Origin: Chara braunii
Lineage: Eukaryota; Streptophyta; Charophyceae; Charales; Characeae
Direction of reading: 5' to 3'
DNA length: 27,658 nucleotides
NCBI GenBank assembly: GCA_003427395.1
Contig: BFEA01000008.1
Location: 7,435,797-7,463,454 of the forward strand
This document shows, piece after piece, positions 1-10,456 of the stretch. Both the position numbers and the translations under genes were made by a program. The notes under the pieces are model-generated. The model was not told the origin of the DNA. It saw only the letters and a list, made by a program, of their open reading frames with translations, and ran no database searches. Position 1 is the stretch's first letter. Each line of letters starts with the position of its first letter.

Positions 1-771
1 AAAAAAAAAAAAAGGCCGGTAATGCTGAATGTATGTGACCTACGTTTCGGGTCTGGTGGGGTCGCGTGGGGGTGTGTTGTAGTCGCGGGATTGCCTGACG
101 TGCAATTACAAACTGTCTTCGTGACTGCGCCGAAGTTACCCCCCAGAAAAAAGAAGAAAGTGGCCCCCAATGCGGCTTCTAAATGACGTACTTTCTGTTC
201 GGGGGCAGATGGGAGTGGGACTCCAACCGCGGATCGGACATTGCTGGCCGTCGATCTCCTTTAAGGATGAATTCTGGAACAAGGACATGATTATGATAAA
301 CTTCAATGCGGTTAAGTGTATGTGGCGCCTCGCGTTGCTGGCAGCAAAATTCTATTTTTTCTATCTAGGGCATGGTGCTAAAAAGGACTGAGCAAAAAAA
401 AAGAAAAGAAAAAAAGCGGACTGAGCGCTAACAATCCTCAGTCGCTAACAATAGTAGACGCGAGCAGTTAAGTTAACCACAGATCAGAACCGACTCCGGT
501 TATTTATTATTTGAGAAATCCTGTAGGGCCTCGCGTCACGACTGGCCAGACGAAAAACGAACGAATGCAAAAAACAAAACAAAACGAACGAATGCATCTG
601 CCCGCCGAGAATGGCAAGATGCATCCGTTACTATGAATAGCACTGGATGCATCTTTAGGCTTTCTGGGGCAGATGCCTTCCTTCTCTTTTCGTTTCGACA
701 GTGGTGTGGCGAGGCCCATAGTGTCGTATGGGCTGTTATCATGGACTGTTTATTAATATGCGTGTAACACA
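1..771. other. Intergenic, no gene recognised
   Basis: The window opens with 13 A. The rest is mixed-composition DNA with purine-rich runs near 145-160 and 393-415. A 73-codon open frame at 170-391 has no recognisable domain and no partner, so I do not call it a gene. Positions 101-116 match 16 nt of an inverted-repeat arm at 19329-19344, which hints at a remnant of the same repeat. Confidence 0.5.
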
Positions 772-787
772 GAATGACCTGTCTTCC

Positions 788-822
<35 letters not shown>

Positions 823-832
823 ATGACCTGTC
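772..832. repeat. 32-A tract flanked by a 12-bp direct repeat
   Basis: The sequence GAATGACCTGTC occurs at 772-783 and again at 821-832. Between the copies lie TTCCC and 32 A residues. This looks like a target-site duplication around a poly(A) tail left by a severely truncated retro-insertion. A repeat-assembly artefact would look similar. A GATGGT-type microsatellite follows at 833-866. Confidence 0.5.
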
Positions 833-880
833 GTGATGGTGATGGTGATGGTTGATGGTGGTCGTGATAGTTAAGTCAGA

Positions 881-1088
881 CATTATGAACAACTAACTCC
901 TCTCTTTTTCTTTGGCCTAATATTGGGCCTCGCTTCCACTACAGAACACTGTGCGAGCATCTGGACGTTATCTGGACCAGGTGCATTGGAATGGGTCCAA
1001 CACTTCAAATGCATCCGGTCTAGAAGGCGTCCAGATGGATGTAGAGTGTTGTGTAGAGGAGCGAGGACCATTATCAACAACTAACTCC
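881..1088. repeat. Foldback repeat bracketed by 20-bp direct repeats
   Basis: Arms at 928-991 and 1004-1066 are imperfect inverted complements sharing CCTCGCT, CATCTGGACG and TGCATT blocks, around a loop of about 12 nt. The stretch is bracketed by near-identical 20-bp direct repeats at 881-900 and 1069-1088 (19 of 20 match). It may be a small foldback element with an unusually long target duplication. The bracketing repeats could instead reflect a local duplication. It contains no credible ORF. Confidence 0.5.
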
Positions 1089-1091
1089 GCC

Positions 1092-1201
1092 TACCGTCTT
1101 CCCCCGAGCACAACGCACCCCCCATTTCGGCAGAACCTGACCGAAAACACAGCTTGTATACATTCATTATCCGGGTGCGTTATGTTCGGGGGAAGACGGT
1201 A
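1092..1201. mobile_element. TA-flanked MITE, family A copy 1
   Basis: The element occupies 1094-1199, with TA at 1092-1093 and at 1200-1201. Terminal inverted repeats of 27 bp (1094-1120 and 1173-1199, about two mismatches) begin CCGTCTTCCCCCGA. The interior is non-coding. The size (106 bp), TA target duplication and terminal sequence match copy 2 at 1918-2026. TA duplication is typical of Tc1/mariner-type MITEs. The mobilising transposase is not in the window. Confidence 0.75.
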
Positions 1202-1917
1202 CGGTGGCTTGGCGAGGGAGAGTAACAGCCGCCCTAACTTCGAGACGGCGGCATGGATAAAAATAGCATTGGCTCTTTCGCTCCTTGTCAGGGCTGCTGG
1301 TTGCAGACAGGTCAGGCACCAGACTGCGTGCAGTTTGCAGTTGTTTTTTTGGGGGGAGGCGCCAGCCCAGCTCTGAACTGCTGGAGGACTGGAATGTGAT
1401 GTGGAGCTTTTTTGTTTTTGTTTTTTTGTTTGTTTGTTTTTTTTGAATAAGATGTGGAGCTTTTTTATGTTTTGCGTTTCTTTCTGCTCTCTTAGGTTTT
1501 TAAACCCCACCCCGTCGCTGGGCACGCTGTGGGACCACAATCCAAGGCTGTTCCTTCAGATTCCGACGAGATTTCGACGGCTAGACCTGACCGCATTTCC
1601 TTCAGATTTCGACGGGGATTGTTTTTCTTTTTCTGTTTTCGAGGGGGGATTTTCTTTTCCCTCGGTGGACGGGGATTTTGCGGAGGGAATCTGTGCGTAT
1701 TTACGGTCTACGTTCCTTCGTCCGAGAGACCTCGTTGGGTACCTCCTTTGTGTACCCTGGGGACCTCGTTGGATGCCCCCTTGGTATACCCCGGAGTTTC
1801 CTCCCACCCAGCTTCTCTCCCCTGTGTCTGTACCACCACCACGCCGCTGCCTCTGAGCCTTCTCCTTCGGCTCGATGGACAGTTGGAACTCATGACTTTT
1901 GTGAACCCTTCAGCCAG
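1202..1917. other. Intergenic with a short tandem repeat
   Basis: No gene is supported. GATGTGGAGCTTTTTT is repeated near 1396 and 1451. A roughly 34-bp unit beginning GACCTCGTTGG is tandemly duplicated at about 1729-1796. Long overlapping open frames here run through the tandem repeat and into a MITE on both strands, so they are chance frames. Confidence 0.5.
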
Positions 1918-2026
1918 TACCGTCTTCCCTCGAATACAACATAAGGTCATTATAGCCGTATTTGAGGCACCTTTCAGTCGAGATACAGCTATAATGACCG
2001 TATGTTGTATTCGGGGGAAGAAGGTA
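1918..2026. mobile_element. TA-flanked MITE, family A copy 2
   Basis: The element occupies 1920-2024 between TA dinucleotides at 1918-1919 and 2025-2026. Inverted arms of about 45 bp (1920-1965 and 1979-2024) begin CCGTCTTCCCTCGA. The first 20 or so bases match copy 1, while the interior differs. A further degenerate terminus at about 2031-2050 (ATTCGGGGGAGGAAGGTTA) looks like a leftover end of a third copy. Confidence 0.75.
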
Positions 2027-2414
2027 GGGCTATTCGGGGGAGGAAGGTTAGGCCTGACTGAACCCCGAAACATCCGACCCTTCTTCCGACTCTCCAGGGG
2101 GTTTGAAGTCGTGACCTGTGTGTACAACGGAAGCCCTCTCTGGGGAACCCCCTGTTGTTGGCTGGTGGGGTCAGGCGAAACCATCACACTGCGCTGTACA
2201 TCCCTGGTGGCTGAATAGTACACCCTACCATTCCTAGGGACGGCCCCTTTTCTCGGTCCTGTCGCAAAATAGGCAGTGGTCAGGCCCGTACAGTGGCCCG
2301 GTAGAGCTTATGTTTGACGATTACTGCGTGCCAGAGCTCTGTTGTCCCTAGCAAGCCCTGCAAGGGCAGGCTGAGAAAACGCGGGTTGGTCACTGACTCA
2401 CTGTAGGTGCTCCG

Positions 2415-2675
2415 AAGGGATGCCAACTACCAATGGTCCAGCACCCCACCAGTAGAAAAGAGCAAAACTGATTGGTAAAAAAAAAAAAAAAGAAAAAAAA
2501 AAAGAAAAGAAAAAAAGAAAAAGGGGAGGGCGTCGTGCGAAGGGATGCTAACTACCAATGGTCCAGCACCCCACCAGTAGNCCCCACCAGTAGAAAAGAG
2601 CAAAACTGATTGGTAAAAAAAAGAAAAAAGAAAAAAAAAAAGAAAAGAAAAAAAGAAAAAGGGGAGGGCGTCGTG
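2415..2675. repeat. Tandem duplication of ~125 bp containing an N
   Basis: A unit of about 125 bp is present twice. It starts GAAGGGATGC, contains CACCCCACCAGTAG and an A/G-rich tract, and ends GGGCGTCGTGC. An N at 2581 sits in the second unit, and CCCCACCAGTAG is written on both sides of it. That pattern suggests a contig join that duplicated sequence at least in part. The open frames across it are A/G-tract artefacts. Confidence 0.65.
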
Positions 2676-2994
2676 CAAAGAAGAGTTAGCGCTAACCAGC
2701 ATTAGCGCTGGGCTAAGCAGCGTTAACACCTCACACAGCGGTTGAGTAGGGCAGGGCCGGGCAAGGGCACGCGTATTCGACATCGCCATGCCCATCAGGT
2801 CCCGTGGCTATGGCAGCCCGAAGGAAATTTAAAGCATTATAGTTTCCACCTCCTCCTTGAGTGGGGGAGGGAGTGCCTTTGCACTCGGGGCTGTGATATC
2901 CTGGCAGCCCTTCAGCTGCATACCTCACTTTTTTTTTTTTTTTTTTTTTGATGAATTCACTGAATCACCTAAGCAAACCAGACCTCTTACTCCT
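2676..2994. other. Intergenic, no gene recognised
   Basis: Mixed sequence includes a small GCGCTAA-type imperfect palindrome near 2690-2712 and a poly(T) run at 2931-2949. No coding or RNA gene is supported. Confidence 0.5.
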
Positions 2995-3800
2995 TAAGCA
3001 ACACCTAGTCTTCCTTATTCCCTACACAGCCTTCCAAAGATAATATCATCCTATCCAATACCAGCCTCCGTTGTCATGTTAACACTACCAAGACACTACC
3101 CTCCCCCTTAGGACGTCTTGGCAGTCCTCTCCAGTTTTCCACTGGATCGCCTTCCTCCCTTGACGAATCCCCAGACCTCTCTACCAGGCCTCACGCTCCT
3201 ACTTCGTCAGGTCACAGGGCAACGCCCCAGCACCGGCCAGCATCGTTCTGGCATCGGAAAACCAAGAGCAAACACCCCAACTTGGCTTGGCAACGGCCAG
3301 GCTTCTACCACCTCTGGAAACCTGTATAGAATATAAGAAGAAACTAAAATGTCACTTAAAAAATAAAACGTAGATCAGTAAATAAAAGGCTATACTATAA
3401 CAGCAATGCCTGGCCTCACAATCCATGAGCACACCTAATCCTCCCTTATACCTAACACATATCCCCAGAGACAATACTTTCCTAACCAACGCCGGCCATA
3501 GCTGATGTGATCTTGCCACCAAGACCAAAACCCGGCCCTTTAGGTTGTCAAGGCAACCCCCCCAGTTCGCCACTGGATTGCCTTCCTCCCTCGACAAATC
3601 CCTAGATCTCTCTACCAGGCCTCACGCTCCTGCTATTAACAGGTCACAGGGCTAACACCCCAGCACCGGCCAGCGCCGTTCTAGCATCGGCAAACCAAGA
3701 GCCCGAAACACATTAGCTTTGCAGACATCAGACAGGATTGTTCCATCTCTGGAATCATGTACTTTATATAAAGGGAAAACCAGACGTCGCCTAGGATTTC
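2995..3800 (+). repeat. Dispersed repeat, two tandem ~440-bp units
   Basis: Two diverged direct copies lie at about 2995-3360 and 3437-3800. Shared blocks include CTCTCTACCAGGCCTCACGC, ACCCCAGCACCGGCCAGC and CTCTGGAA followed by an AT-rich end. A third, reverse-oriented copy lies at about 20474-20830. The units carry no conserved ORF. This is a dispersed, locally tandem repeat family of unknown class. Confidence 0.65.
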
Positions 3801-5092
3801 GAAAAACCAGTAAGCTTGATAGTGTAATTAGTGCTTACACCTAAGATTAGTCTCCCCCCTCCCCTCCTTTCCACCCCGTCCCAATGCTGCCACCGCCGAA
3901 ACGGATTACCCAGATTGCAGGCAGCCCATCACAGCCCCAACTTGAGACAGTCCGACCTTCCACCCCCCTTATCCCACAAAGGCATACAGTTCCCTCCCAA
4001 AGTACGCCTCTGCCCACCTTTTACCCTAATCTGCCCCCGCTGGTGTGAGTACCCCCACACCAGCCCCAGAATACGACAATCCCCTAAGTCTGCCCAACCC
4101 CTCCCAGGGCAATCACCACCCACCTTGTGAAGCCCTTGCGGAGTAGAGCTCTCCCCCTCAACATTCCACCACCATCCTCCAGAAGTGAATCATCGATGCA
4201 GCCTGGTGGAGACACCCAAATTTAAATTTTCACAGTAAAAAAAACACGAGGAAATTTGATGTGCAGAATTTTAGACAAATATTAATTAAGATTAGATTTA
4301 ATACTATGAAAAAATGCTATGGAAAATATAAGGAAAGATCCGGCATGAAACACCTATGTCCAGATTGAAGAAATGAAGAATTAATTCAGGGTTAATAGCT
4401 TATTTTTAATTAATGAGGACGTTCAGGTATTCAAAAATACCCTTTAGGTAAATTCAACGTGAAATCCGGCATACAAAGGTAAGGATGATCGGGAATATAT
4501 TCGGACTATTAATTAAGGATGTTATTTGGGAAATTAATTGAGGATGATTATTTTAATGATGAGCGCAGATTGGGAATTCGAATGATGATTGTTGGGTGAA
4601 TGGTGGCTAATTAAATAGCTGATAAAAAGGATCGTGCGAATTGCATGAGAAAAAGTTTTATGAAAATAAGTCGTGAGACATCCCCCCCCACCCCTCCCCC
4701 CCCTTCTATCCCTAGTCTCTCTACCTCGTCATGCCCCAAACTTCTCTCCCGTTGTCCCCCCTCCTTTACCCTCCTCCTCCTTTATGCCCCTCCCCTTCCC
4801 CTATCCTTCACCCCATCACCCCATACATTGGTTGCCCCGCTGTTTGAAGCAGTGCGCAGACCCGAAAAACGAAGTAGTGAGCAGTTGAGAACAGAGAAAA
4901 GGGACAGCAAGAGAAAAAAAAAGGGGAAGGGTAAGGGAAGGGAGAGAAGATTAGCGAGGAGAAGGTGACACTGATGAGGAAGGAGAGAGCAATAGGAGAG
5001 GAAAAGAAAAAAGAAGCGAGGATGGAAGGAGTGATCATGGTGGGGTGACGATCCCCCCCCACACCTCCCCTACTCACTTACCTTCGGAAAGG
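3801..5092. other. Intergenic: C-rich, AT-rich, then purine-rich blocks
   Basis: A pyrimidine-rich block (about 3845-4180) is followed by an AT-rich block (about 4200-4640), a C-run block (about 4680-4810) and a purine-rich block (about 4860-5030). Open frames follow the strand asymmetry and have no recognisable domain. I see no gene. Confidence 0.5.
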
Positions 5093-5314
5093 ATGATGAT
5101 GATAATGATGATGATGATAAATGAAAACTGCATTGAAACTAAAGATAGTGATGATGACGCAGATAATAAAGCTGTCGCCGATGAACATGCTGATGAAGAA
5201 GCCCTCTTACGAGCTGATGATAAAGTTGTCGCTGATGAACATGCTGATGAAGAAGCCCGCTTACGAGCTGATGTTGTCCCGCTTGTAGATAGACGAGCAC
5301 GAGCTGCTGTGTGA
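5093..5314 (+). CDS. Hypothetical acidic 73-aa ORF with an in-frame 54-bp repeat
   Basis: From an ATG at 5093 an open frame of 73 codons runs to a TGA at 5312-5314. It starts with a Met/Ile run from a GAT trinucleotide tract, then has two 18-residue units (5168-5221 and 5222-5275) containing ADEHADEEA and LRAD. The units differ at only a few bases. One difference (GCC versus GCT) is silent and another changes Leu to Arg. I recognise no family. The purity of the repeat suggests recent duplication. There is no promoter, splice or homology evidence, so this may simply be a minisatellite that is open in one frame. Confidence 0.2.
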   Translation: MMMIMMMMINENCIETKDSDDDADNKAVADEHADEEALLRADDKVVADEHADEEARLRADVVPLVDRRARAAV

Positions 5315-5823
5315 TCATCGATGGACTTCCAAAGTCTCCCAGTCCATGAAGACACTCCCAGTAAGGAAACTCCCCCCCTCTTTCCGCGTGCAGGCCTGCT
5401 ACACCGTCTGGATAGAGGTCCGAAGCCCAACCCGATCAAAACACAGCTCAGCACCTCGTCGCTACTATGTGGAAACGACACACTCAATCGCTCCCACGTG
5501 CACTCGCTCTCGCCCATTCACAGCCGCGCTCACCCTCACGCACGTGCGCACATTCTCATCCCAGTGCACGCCCCCGCGCGCCACTGCGCGCACTCGTGCG
5601 CTTCGTGTATCCACAAATGTCTTCATGTACCCACAAATGTCTTCGCGCACCATTGTGCACAACGCATGTGCGCTAACGCGAGCGCTAGCGGACGCGCAAT
5701 TTGTGACGATCAGGAAAAAAGGAAGCGGCGGCATACCTCACTTATTACACCAATTACACCAATTATGAGGAAACGAGCAGCGACACTGAAGGGACTAATC
5801 TTGAGTGCCCCGACAGTTCGGGA
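5315..5823. other. Intergenic, alternating CG/CA-rich tract
   Basis: Positions 5500-5700 are rich in alternating purine-pyrimidine steps (GCGC, CACGTGCG, GTGCGC), with ACAAATGTCTTC duplicated near 5610 and 5632. Open frames occur in several phases on both strands, as expected for a GC-skewed tract. No gene is called. Confidence 0.45.
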
Positions 5824-6116
5824 TTAACTACATGAAGGTTGGCAGCAGCGTCAGAGGAAGCGGCGGGAGGGCTTGCGATGGCGGTGGGGGTGCTATCGAC
5901 ACTGCCAAGGACACAATGTGATACACTTTACATTTGGCTGTTACAGTACTGATGGTCCCATCCTTCACCTCAGAGTCTGCTCAGTGGGCTACATCAACTT
6001 TTGAGATCAACTATATGATGAAGGTTGGCAACAGGGTCAGTGGAAGCAGCGGGAGGGCTTGCTGTGGCGGTGGGAGAGCTGTCCACACAGCCAACGAGAC
6101 AACGTGCTTTGGGCTC
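5824..6116. repeat. Direct repeat, ~105 bp at 186-bp spacing
   Basis: The block starting ATGAAGGTTGGCA at 5832 recurs at 6018 with scattered mismatches. It includes AGCGGGAGGGCTTGC and GGCGGTGGG in both copies. It is diverged and non-coding, and its class is unknown. Confidence 0.6.
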
Positions 6117-6870
6117 TGACTATCCTCTATACCTCGGTCACTTCGGTATTATTATTAGGTTTTTTGTTTTTTACCGTTATGCTGAAGACGTTCATTTAGA
6201 TGCATGCAACCACTGTTCTGGTCTAGATTCCTCAAGTTAGCCTCATACTAGCTTCTACTCAGTGATTATACAAGAAACTTTATATCGCCAAGTATTGTTT
6301 TAGTTGGTCCTCTACTTGGGCGAAATTCGTTGATTTCCTCTTGTCATTTTGTCCACCACTTCGAAATGGGAGATATGTTTGGAGTTCGAGCCAAAATTGG
6401 CTATCATAATGCAGTTTGGGAAAATCTGTTGATGTCGTTGTTGTCGTTTTGATTTTGAATTGACGCCGAATTTGATGGTACAGCAGCGATGGTTTAGGGA
6501 AGGAGGCAAGTTTTTTTTTGTGATTCAGGGTGAGACTCACGGAACTACTACCGGTAGCAGCGGCGCCAGCTTGAGCAGTGAGAGTGTGTGTAACAAGAGG
6601 TGGTGAGAACCCTACTGGTTATGCAGTAAGCGAGAGCCGGTGAAGAGCAAATTTGAGTTGTACCCATTGAGATCGCTATACCACTAAGGTCCAAGGGTGC
6701 TGGTGGGAAGCCCGTCAAGGCAGCACAGGCTCTTTACAGTGTTTTTGGACAGCGAGGATAAGAGGGTAGCTCTGACAACGGTGAGCGGATAATTTTTAGT
6801 GACCTAATCTAGCTGTTGCAATTGGTTGATACTAGTTTGTCAATTGGATAAGTGTTCCTTGTAGAATCTG
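6117..6870. other. Intergenic 3' flank of PLE1
   Basis: No gene is recognised. A minus-strand frame at 6280-6540 of 86 codons has a Thr run and no known domain. The sequence up to 6870 is unique relative to the other pLTR copy, so the shared repeat boundary falls at 6871. Confidence 0.45.
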
Positions 6871-7588
6871 GTAGCAGGACATCAGTCATTGCGTTCAGAC
6901 ACGAACACACTGGAAAGCATCATACGCAAGCACACCACTCAGGAACTAGAAGAATACCGAGCGCAGGTAATTACGAAAGATATATATGAAGTACGGTGAT
7001 GTCGGGCGAAAAGACCCAACACCGTGTTTCTGTCGGTCCCCGTCCGGCGTCATCAGGGGTCGTACCTAGCGCAAGATAGTAAAACTAAAATTCTACGCGT
7101 ACTTATATCTACGGAAGTCCACGAAACACGAGTACCCAGGTCAATCACCAAGTAGTACAACTAAAGGTTCCCTGGTAACAGGTCACTGGTTCAAAACTCT
7201 ACAGGCACAAAAAACGAATTCAAACATATGCCCAAACGTATCAAACGAACGTTCATGGCTCAAGCCCTGTACGACCAAGCTCGTATCTGGTACTGCCTAA
7301 AATTTTCTACCTTCTCCGCATTACCAAATAACAAGTCATAAAATCAAAACAGTGGTACCAATGGATCATATCCGGACCTACACACATCGGGAGCTAACAA
7401 AGGCAGTGATGCCCTCTCAGTCAGTGCCAATCAACATGTCGTAAGTTCGAACCAGGAGTACCGAGGAACTACATCCAAACCCACACACAGTATGAACTAC
7501 CGGAGATAGTAGTGCCCTCGTTCCGATTGGAAGCAGTCGAGGAACTACATCCAAACCCACACACAGTATGAACTACCGGAGATAGTAG
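6871..7588 (-). repeat. PLE1 3' pLTR
   Basis: This is a direct copy of 12448-13166 with scattered substitutions. It contains a 76-bp internal tandem unit (7463-7538, then a partial second unit from 7539) beginning GAGGAACTACATCC. It also contains the better-preserved PLE1 hammerhead motif at 7013-7061. Direct terminal repeats that contain ribozymes are characteristic of Penelope-like elements. They are thought to come from tandem or rolling transcript units rather than from true LTR priming. Confidence 0.85.
7013..7061 (-). ncRNA. Type I hammerhead ribozyme, PLE1 3' copy
   Basis: Read on the minus strand from 7061: GACCC (stem I), CTGATGA (catalytic core), CGCCGG with CCGACA across a 7-nt loop (stem II), GAAA (core), CACGGTG (short stem III), TT (cleavage dinucleotide, UH), GGGTC (stem I partner). 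Stem I pairs 5 of 5. The core residues are all present. Weak points are a C/A apposition at the base of stem II, a further C/A in that stem, and a stem III that can hold only a tiny loop. Very short stem III helices are usual for retroelement hammerheads, which often act as dimers. Confidence 0.8.
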
Positions 7589-7617
7589 TGCCCTCGTCCC
7601 AACCTGAGCCACCACTT

Positions 7618-10456
7618 CTAGTTGGTGAAACACAGAAACCAATGTCTCCAACAATTGTTCATTATAGCAGAGAAGTTCCTAAGGCAGTTATCAAAATAGA
7701 CATCTGGGAAACCCCTAATCTGTAATTCGAATTTCAAAGTCAACAGAAAGCAGGCTTCAGCACCTGGCATTGTTATAAGCTTCCTAGCCCTATGCGGGCA
7801 TGTTGTAATAACGGACATCTTTTGTTGTTTGTCCGTGTATCAGACATAGTCCTGCAGATTTTGGAACAGCACACCTTGTTCAATCACAAACCGTTCATTT
7901 TTATGGGTTGCAGCACACAGTATTCTGCATGGGTCTCTGAAAACCTTGACCACGCATCCCAGAAAATCCCAAGTGTCATGAGTGCTGGTTAATTCCAACA
8001 CCAGATTACTATCATAGCAGTTCTTGAAAATGTCAAGTCGCCTCTCAGCCATCATTCTTGCGTATGTAGACCCCTTCCAGAATTTTGAAAAAACTGTCAC
8101 GTCATCCACCAGTCTCATCCCGAAGAGTAACCGACGTTCAGTCCCCAGATGTTTCAGGAACTCATACTCATTGAACGCACACAGCAGACATGCCAGTGCA
8201 AGGCTCGATGATTTGCCCATCGGAATACCTACTTTCTGTCGCAGAAGAACACCCATAGCCAACACATATGTATAGTCTGGATCAAAAGCAACCATTCTAA
8301 TTACTGATGAGAATCCAATACGTCGAAAACCTGCGGGGATTCTCCTTACGTTTACACAGCATGCTCCCTTTTCCTCTCGTCTTCACAAAGACGTTGTAGC
8401 CCTTTTCTTCGAACACACACAACAACCATTCTACGGCTTTCAATACTGATGCATGGTGTAGGGCAGTAAGCATTTCCTTCACGTCGAAGGACGAGGTAAT
8501 GGCGTCTTCATCTTTCCCAATAGAACGATTGAGGTTATCCAGTCTTTCGACCATGTCATTAGGACATTTCAGGTTGAAATGCGACTCCTCAGGGAGTTTC
8601 CACAAGAGTTGGTTGACCGACTTAGAGACTGTTCTACTAAGACGTACGAGGGGATCAGGAAAGGAGGGGCATATCGGTCGCCACTTGGCTATATCTTTAT
8701 GTTTCGGGATTACATAAGTTCGTTCCATCTTTCCCTGTCGATTAAACGATAAAGATTTGTGTATTCTTGCCTCCTTGAACTTTCCATGAATCTGCCTAAG
8801 CACTTGTGATTCCTCCTGTTGAATCAAATCAAACCCTTTATTCTTAGTAAATAGTGTCTCCATTCCCTTCTTAAAAATAATTGGGCAACATATGAAAGAA
8901 TCCCCCGGATTATGGTCGATCGGGCTAACGACCAATCATTCAAATTTCCGTGCCAGATCTAAGACATCATCCCACTCTCCCGAATTTGTCAGACTCGGTC
9001 GGTGATCCCGAGTGAAGCACCCCCGTAGGTCATCCGTAGATATGAAGCAAAACACTCATGTTGTCTTGAAAGCTTTTAAGGCCCTCAAGAATGCAACTTC
9101 TGAGCTTCATAGGGTTACGACGAAACCCAGGAGACAACACATTCCTGCTATTTTTAACAATGTTAGGCACCCAGTCGACATCACTACACCGAAAAGAAAC
9201 GTGTCAATCAATTCGTGGATAATCAAGTCCCTGACAGGTATAGGAAAGATCCTTATGTTGAGCAGCAGTACGGAAATTATGAAAAATATCTCCTACAGAT
9301 TTATTCCTAGTCCATACTACCCTTAGTTTTCTACATAGCATCTGCTTCAAGGAATTCCTAATACAGGAAGATCGAATAGCTGAAAGACAGTTGCTTTGAT
9401 CCTAATCTTAAGAGAGAACTTACTTTTGATCACACGGGCTACAATCGCCCTCAATTTTGCTCTGGTTTCTTTCTTCAAAAAGCACCGTATACAGTTGTAC
9501 AGCGATATTAGCCTACCAAGCGGCTCTCGATACAATTTCCTGCATGCAGAGGGGCACTTCAGGAGATCAGTAAGATTACCCTTCAGTTTATCAAAGCGTG
9601 AACAAAATCTAAGGATTTTTTCAAAGAGCAGTTCCGCCCCCGATACTAGTAATCCCCTACAGCGCCTTAGGAGCTCAACCTTTTGGCTAAACCTCACAAC
9701 AGATGATCCGTAGCATCGCTTGAGTACTTTCCAATTCTCAGCAAGGACCGCGCCTCCTGAGCACTTAATCTTTACAAACGTAATATGCTTGCGAAAACAG
9801 AAGTCAAGTGTATGACGAAGACTAACTTACCGGTACCCCGTATCTGATTCAAAAAGAACGAAAGACTTAGGTGTTGCACCAGATTTCAAGGGGAAGTCTC
9901 CTCGCCGCCTCCTCTCACTTTTTCCCAATCTCTTTTTTCCCCTCTCCCGCCGTCTTCCTTGCGTAGAGATGGAGTTCAGAAACGGATTAAAAGACCGAAT
10001 AAAGAAGGATTGAACTTCCAACAATTGTCCCAAGCAGGGCGCAACAATAGGAATCGCTACATAACTACCAACTCTCCCACGACGAAACCAGCGATACAAG
10101 CGATGGTTTCTAACATCTTTATTTAATGTCCCATCAGCACGGTATATATGCTCAGCCCATCGATATCTCAGCGTCCAAGACGAGCACCCCACATAGATGT
10201 GCTTGCACCAGGGAGAAACCAAAGCATAAACCAGGGGACCGGGACACGAAGTAAAATCATATCCTATAGAGAATAAATAATGAAGATACGGAATAAATTT
10301 GACACACCAAGGAATCTGTCGCAACAAAATCAGGTAGATAACCACCAACCTAAAAACCCCGTCGATCTTACCATCCCATTGCAGACTTCGAATTTCGCGT
10401 GCATCTCTACAAACCAAAGCGAGTTCACGAAGTTCACCGACGGTCGGTGGCCGGTC
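7618..10456 (-). pseudogene. PLE1 ORF2: GIY-YIG endonuclease plus reverse transcriptase (broken)
   Basis: This is the decayed pol-like ORF that would nick target DNA and reverse-transcribe the element. The GIY-YIG domain is about 10234-9974. It has a Y at the GIY position, YVG 11 residues later, Arg and His in LRYRWAEH, the catalytic Glu in LLEVQSFF and the Asn of FNPFLN. A linker conserved with PLE2 follows (FCSRF, RVIKSKF, TRNKSV). RT motifs are IPKHKD and RPICP (near 8700), FDVKEM (motif A, Asp at 8483-8485), GIPMG (motif B) and LVDDV (motif C, about 8098-8112). An in-frame TAA lies at 9827-9829, with frameshifts near 9347, 8345 and 7845. There is no ATG before or within the nuclease domain. 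The frame continues from ORF1 across the TAG at 10457-10459. Confidence 0.85.

Noticed and set aside
1529-2218. 229-codon plus-strand frame
   Set aside because: It runs through a tandem repeat and a MITE, is mirrored by a long minus-strand frame, and contains no domain.
7013-7061. Alternative hammerhead fold with a long stem III using the downstream ATCACCGT
   Set aside because: It leaves two extra bases in the GAAA core and no stem I; the short CACGGTG stem III gives a perfect GACCC/GGGTC stem I and matches the PLE2 layout.
7180-7460. tRNA-like motifs (GGTTCAAA, GTTCGAACC) in the pLTR
   Set aside because: No acceptor or T-stem pairing around them; B-box-like matches this short occur by chance.
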